Origin: Actinomycetes bacterium
GTDB taxonomy: Bacteria > Actinomycetota > Actinomycetes > Prado026
Length of the DNA: 5,979 bases
Direction: 5' to 3'
NCBI GenBank assembly: GCA_025455945.1
Contig: JALOLN010000158.1
Location: forward strand, 1 to 5,979
In this document: piece by piece, positions 5,289-5,979 of the stretch
Numbering within the stretch: the stretch's first letter is position 1
Layout: the number at the start of each line of letters is the position of its first letter
Program-made: the position numbers and the translations under genes
The notes under the pieces: model-generated
Seen by the model: only the letters and a program-made list of their open reading frames with translations
What the model was told of the DNA's origin: nothing
The model's database searches: none

Positions 5289-5717
5289 TCAGGCCAGCTG
5301 GACGACTGCTCGGGCCTGGCCCAGGACCTTCTCGCCGCCGACCGTCGCGGTGAGGTCCACGGCGACGCGCCGGCCGTCGAGCTTCTCGCGCACCGCCCCG
5401 GCGACCTCGAGCAGCGCGCCCCGGTCGTCGTCCGGGACGACCACGGGGCGGGTGAACCGCACGCCGTACTCGAGCACGGCACCCGGGTCCCCGACCCAGT
5501 CGGTGACCACCCGGCCGGCCCGGGCCATGGTGAGCATGCCGTGCGCGATGACGTCGGGCAGCCCGACCGCCGTGGCGATGCGCTGGTTCCAGTGGATGAC
5601 GTTGAAGTCGCCGGACGCCCCCGCGTACATCACGAGGTCCGCCCGGTGGACGCGGAACTGCGCAGGCGGCAGCGGCGTGCCGACCTCGACGTCGTCGTAG
5701 GAGACGGTGGCGGCCAT
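5289..5717 (-). CDS. hadB: MaoC-family (R)-hydroxyacyl dehydratase, HadB-like catalytic subunit
   Basis: A 142-residue single hotdog-fold hydratase. The signature YAGASGDFNVIHWNQRIA (31-48) provides the catalytic pair D37 and H42, followed by the AHGMLTMARAGRVV helix (58-71). Known: HadB is the catalytic subunit of the heterodimeric (3R)-hydroxyacyl-ACP dehydratase of mycobacterial FAS-II, paired with HadA; related MaoC proteins in non-mycolate actinomycetes act on 3-hydroxyacyl-ACP or enoyl-CoA. The gene starts inside the end of the HadA-like gene (TGATG, one-base overlap), which fits a subunit made in equal amounts. A good GGGGAG lies 6 bases upstream of ATG 5717. The same transcript continues into murB. 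If the host lacks mycolic acids, the physiological substrate is not known from sequence. An (R)-specific enoyl-CoA hydratase is the alternative. Confidence 0.88.
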   Translation of the reverse strand: MAATVSYDDVEVGTPLPPAQFRVHRADLVMYAGASGDFNVIHWNQRIATAVGLPDVIAHGMLTMARAGRVVTDWVGDPGAVLEYGVRFTRPVVVPDDDRGALLEVAGAVREKLDGRRVAVDLTATVGGEKVLGQARAVVQLA

Positions 5718-5979
5718 CAGCGGCTCCCCTCGCCAGCGGCGGTCCCGCGCGAGACCACCGTGCTGAAGAGCTCCGCGACCTGCTCCCCGTCCAGGGTCGT
5801 CACCGCCGTGCGCGTGGTCACGAGCTCGTTGCGCCCGGCGTCGCGGATGTCGGTGACGCTGCTCACCACGCGCAGCACGTCCCCCGCCACGACCGGGCGG
5901 TGCAGGACGAACCGCTGCTCCCCGTGGACGACCAGGCGGTAGTCCAGGCCGAGGTCGGGGTCGAGCATGGGGGACTCGG
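5717..5979 (-). CDS. hadA: HadA-like FAS1-type dehydratase subunit, C-terminal part (5' end outside window)
   Basis: The last 86 residues are visible and the frame stays open to the window edge (ESPMLDPDLG), so the ATG at 5968 is internal. VVHGEQRFVLHRPVVAGDVL is the characteristic second half of the MaoC-like N-terminal (FAS1-type) dehydratase domain, followed by three beta strands of the hotdog fold (RVVSSVTDIRDAG, ELVTTRTAVTTLDG, QVAELFSTVVSRG). Known: HadA lacks the catalytic Asp/His pair and helps bind the acyl chain for HadB. Whether that holds here cannot be checked, as the N-terminal half is outside. The short tail GTAAGEGSR is flexible. The stop overlaps the hadB start by one base, a strong sign that the two proteins form a complex. 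In actinomycetes the upstream neighbour is often rpmG, but none is visible here. Confidence 0.85.
   Translation of the reverse strand, partial: ESPMLDPDLGLDYRLVVHGEQRFVLHRPVVAGDVLRVVSSVTDIRDAGRNELVTTRTAVTTLDGEQVAELFSTVVSRGTAAGEGSR
5724..5729 (-). promoter_or_regulatory. Ribosome binding site of the HadB-like gene
   Basis: GGGGAG on the minus strand, inside the 3' end of the HadA-like gene, lies 6 bases before ATG 5717. It confirms that start and the one-base overlap with the HadA-like stop. Confidence 0.7.

Noticed and set aside
4071..5942. A 623-codon open frame on the + strand opposite murB and the hadB/hadA genes
   Set aside because: It is antisense to three firmly identified genes, its composition is His/Arg/Pro-rich low complexity, and long antisense open frames are expected in GC-rich DNA with strong third-position G/C.

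Overview
The window is GC-rich, with strong G/C preference at third codon positions, GTG starts, 1-4 bp gene overlaps and almost no intergenic DNA. Together with the gene families present (an actinobacterial add branch, HadA/HadB-type dehydratases beside murB), this points to a high-GC actinomycete chromosome. A Geodermatophilaceae/Pseudonocardiales-like organism fits, but that is inference from style and gene order, not a database match. Nine genes cover nearly everything; no gene-free stretch exceeds 60 bases. I see no tRNA, rRNA, CRISPR array, insertion sequence or integrase.

Region 1 (1-1883, + strand) is a tight four-gene sulfur operon: the C-terminus of a sulfide:quinone oxidoreductase-like flavoprotein (cut by the window start), a DUF1641 protein, a DsrC/TusE-family sulfur carrier that keeps only the penultimate cysteine, and a DsrE-like sulfurtransferase. 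The likely logic is that the flavoprotein oxidises sulfide at the membrane and passes electrons to quinone, DUF1641 assists it, and DsrE and DsrC/TusE handle the resulting protein-bound sulfane sulfur. No DsrAB sulfite reductase or Hdr-like gene is visible, so the fate of the sulfur is open. This is the most interesting part of the window.

Region 2 (1938-2972, + strand) is an adenosine deaminase-family metal hydrolase with the metal ligands and catalytic residues intact but an altered motif at the ribose-binding position. Region 3 (3029-4222, + strand) is an unrecognised multi-pass membrane protein whose start is uncertain: the best ribosome binding site belongs to a different reading frame.

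Region 4 (4245-5979, - strand) converges on region 3. In transcription order it holds a HadA-like dehydratase subunit (cut by the window end), a HadB-like MaoC dehydratase and murB. The two dehydratase genes overlap by one base, and murB starts six bases after the hadB stop in the same frame, so they almost certainly form one transcript. As I recall the Streptomyces chromosome, hadA-hadB, murB and an add-family gene lie near each other there too. If so, regions 2 and 4 are conserved core and the sulfur operon and membrane protein are lineage-specific neighbours.
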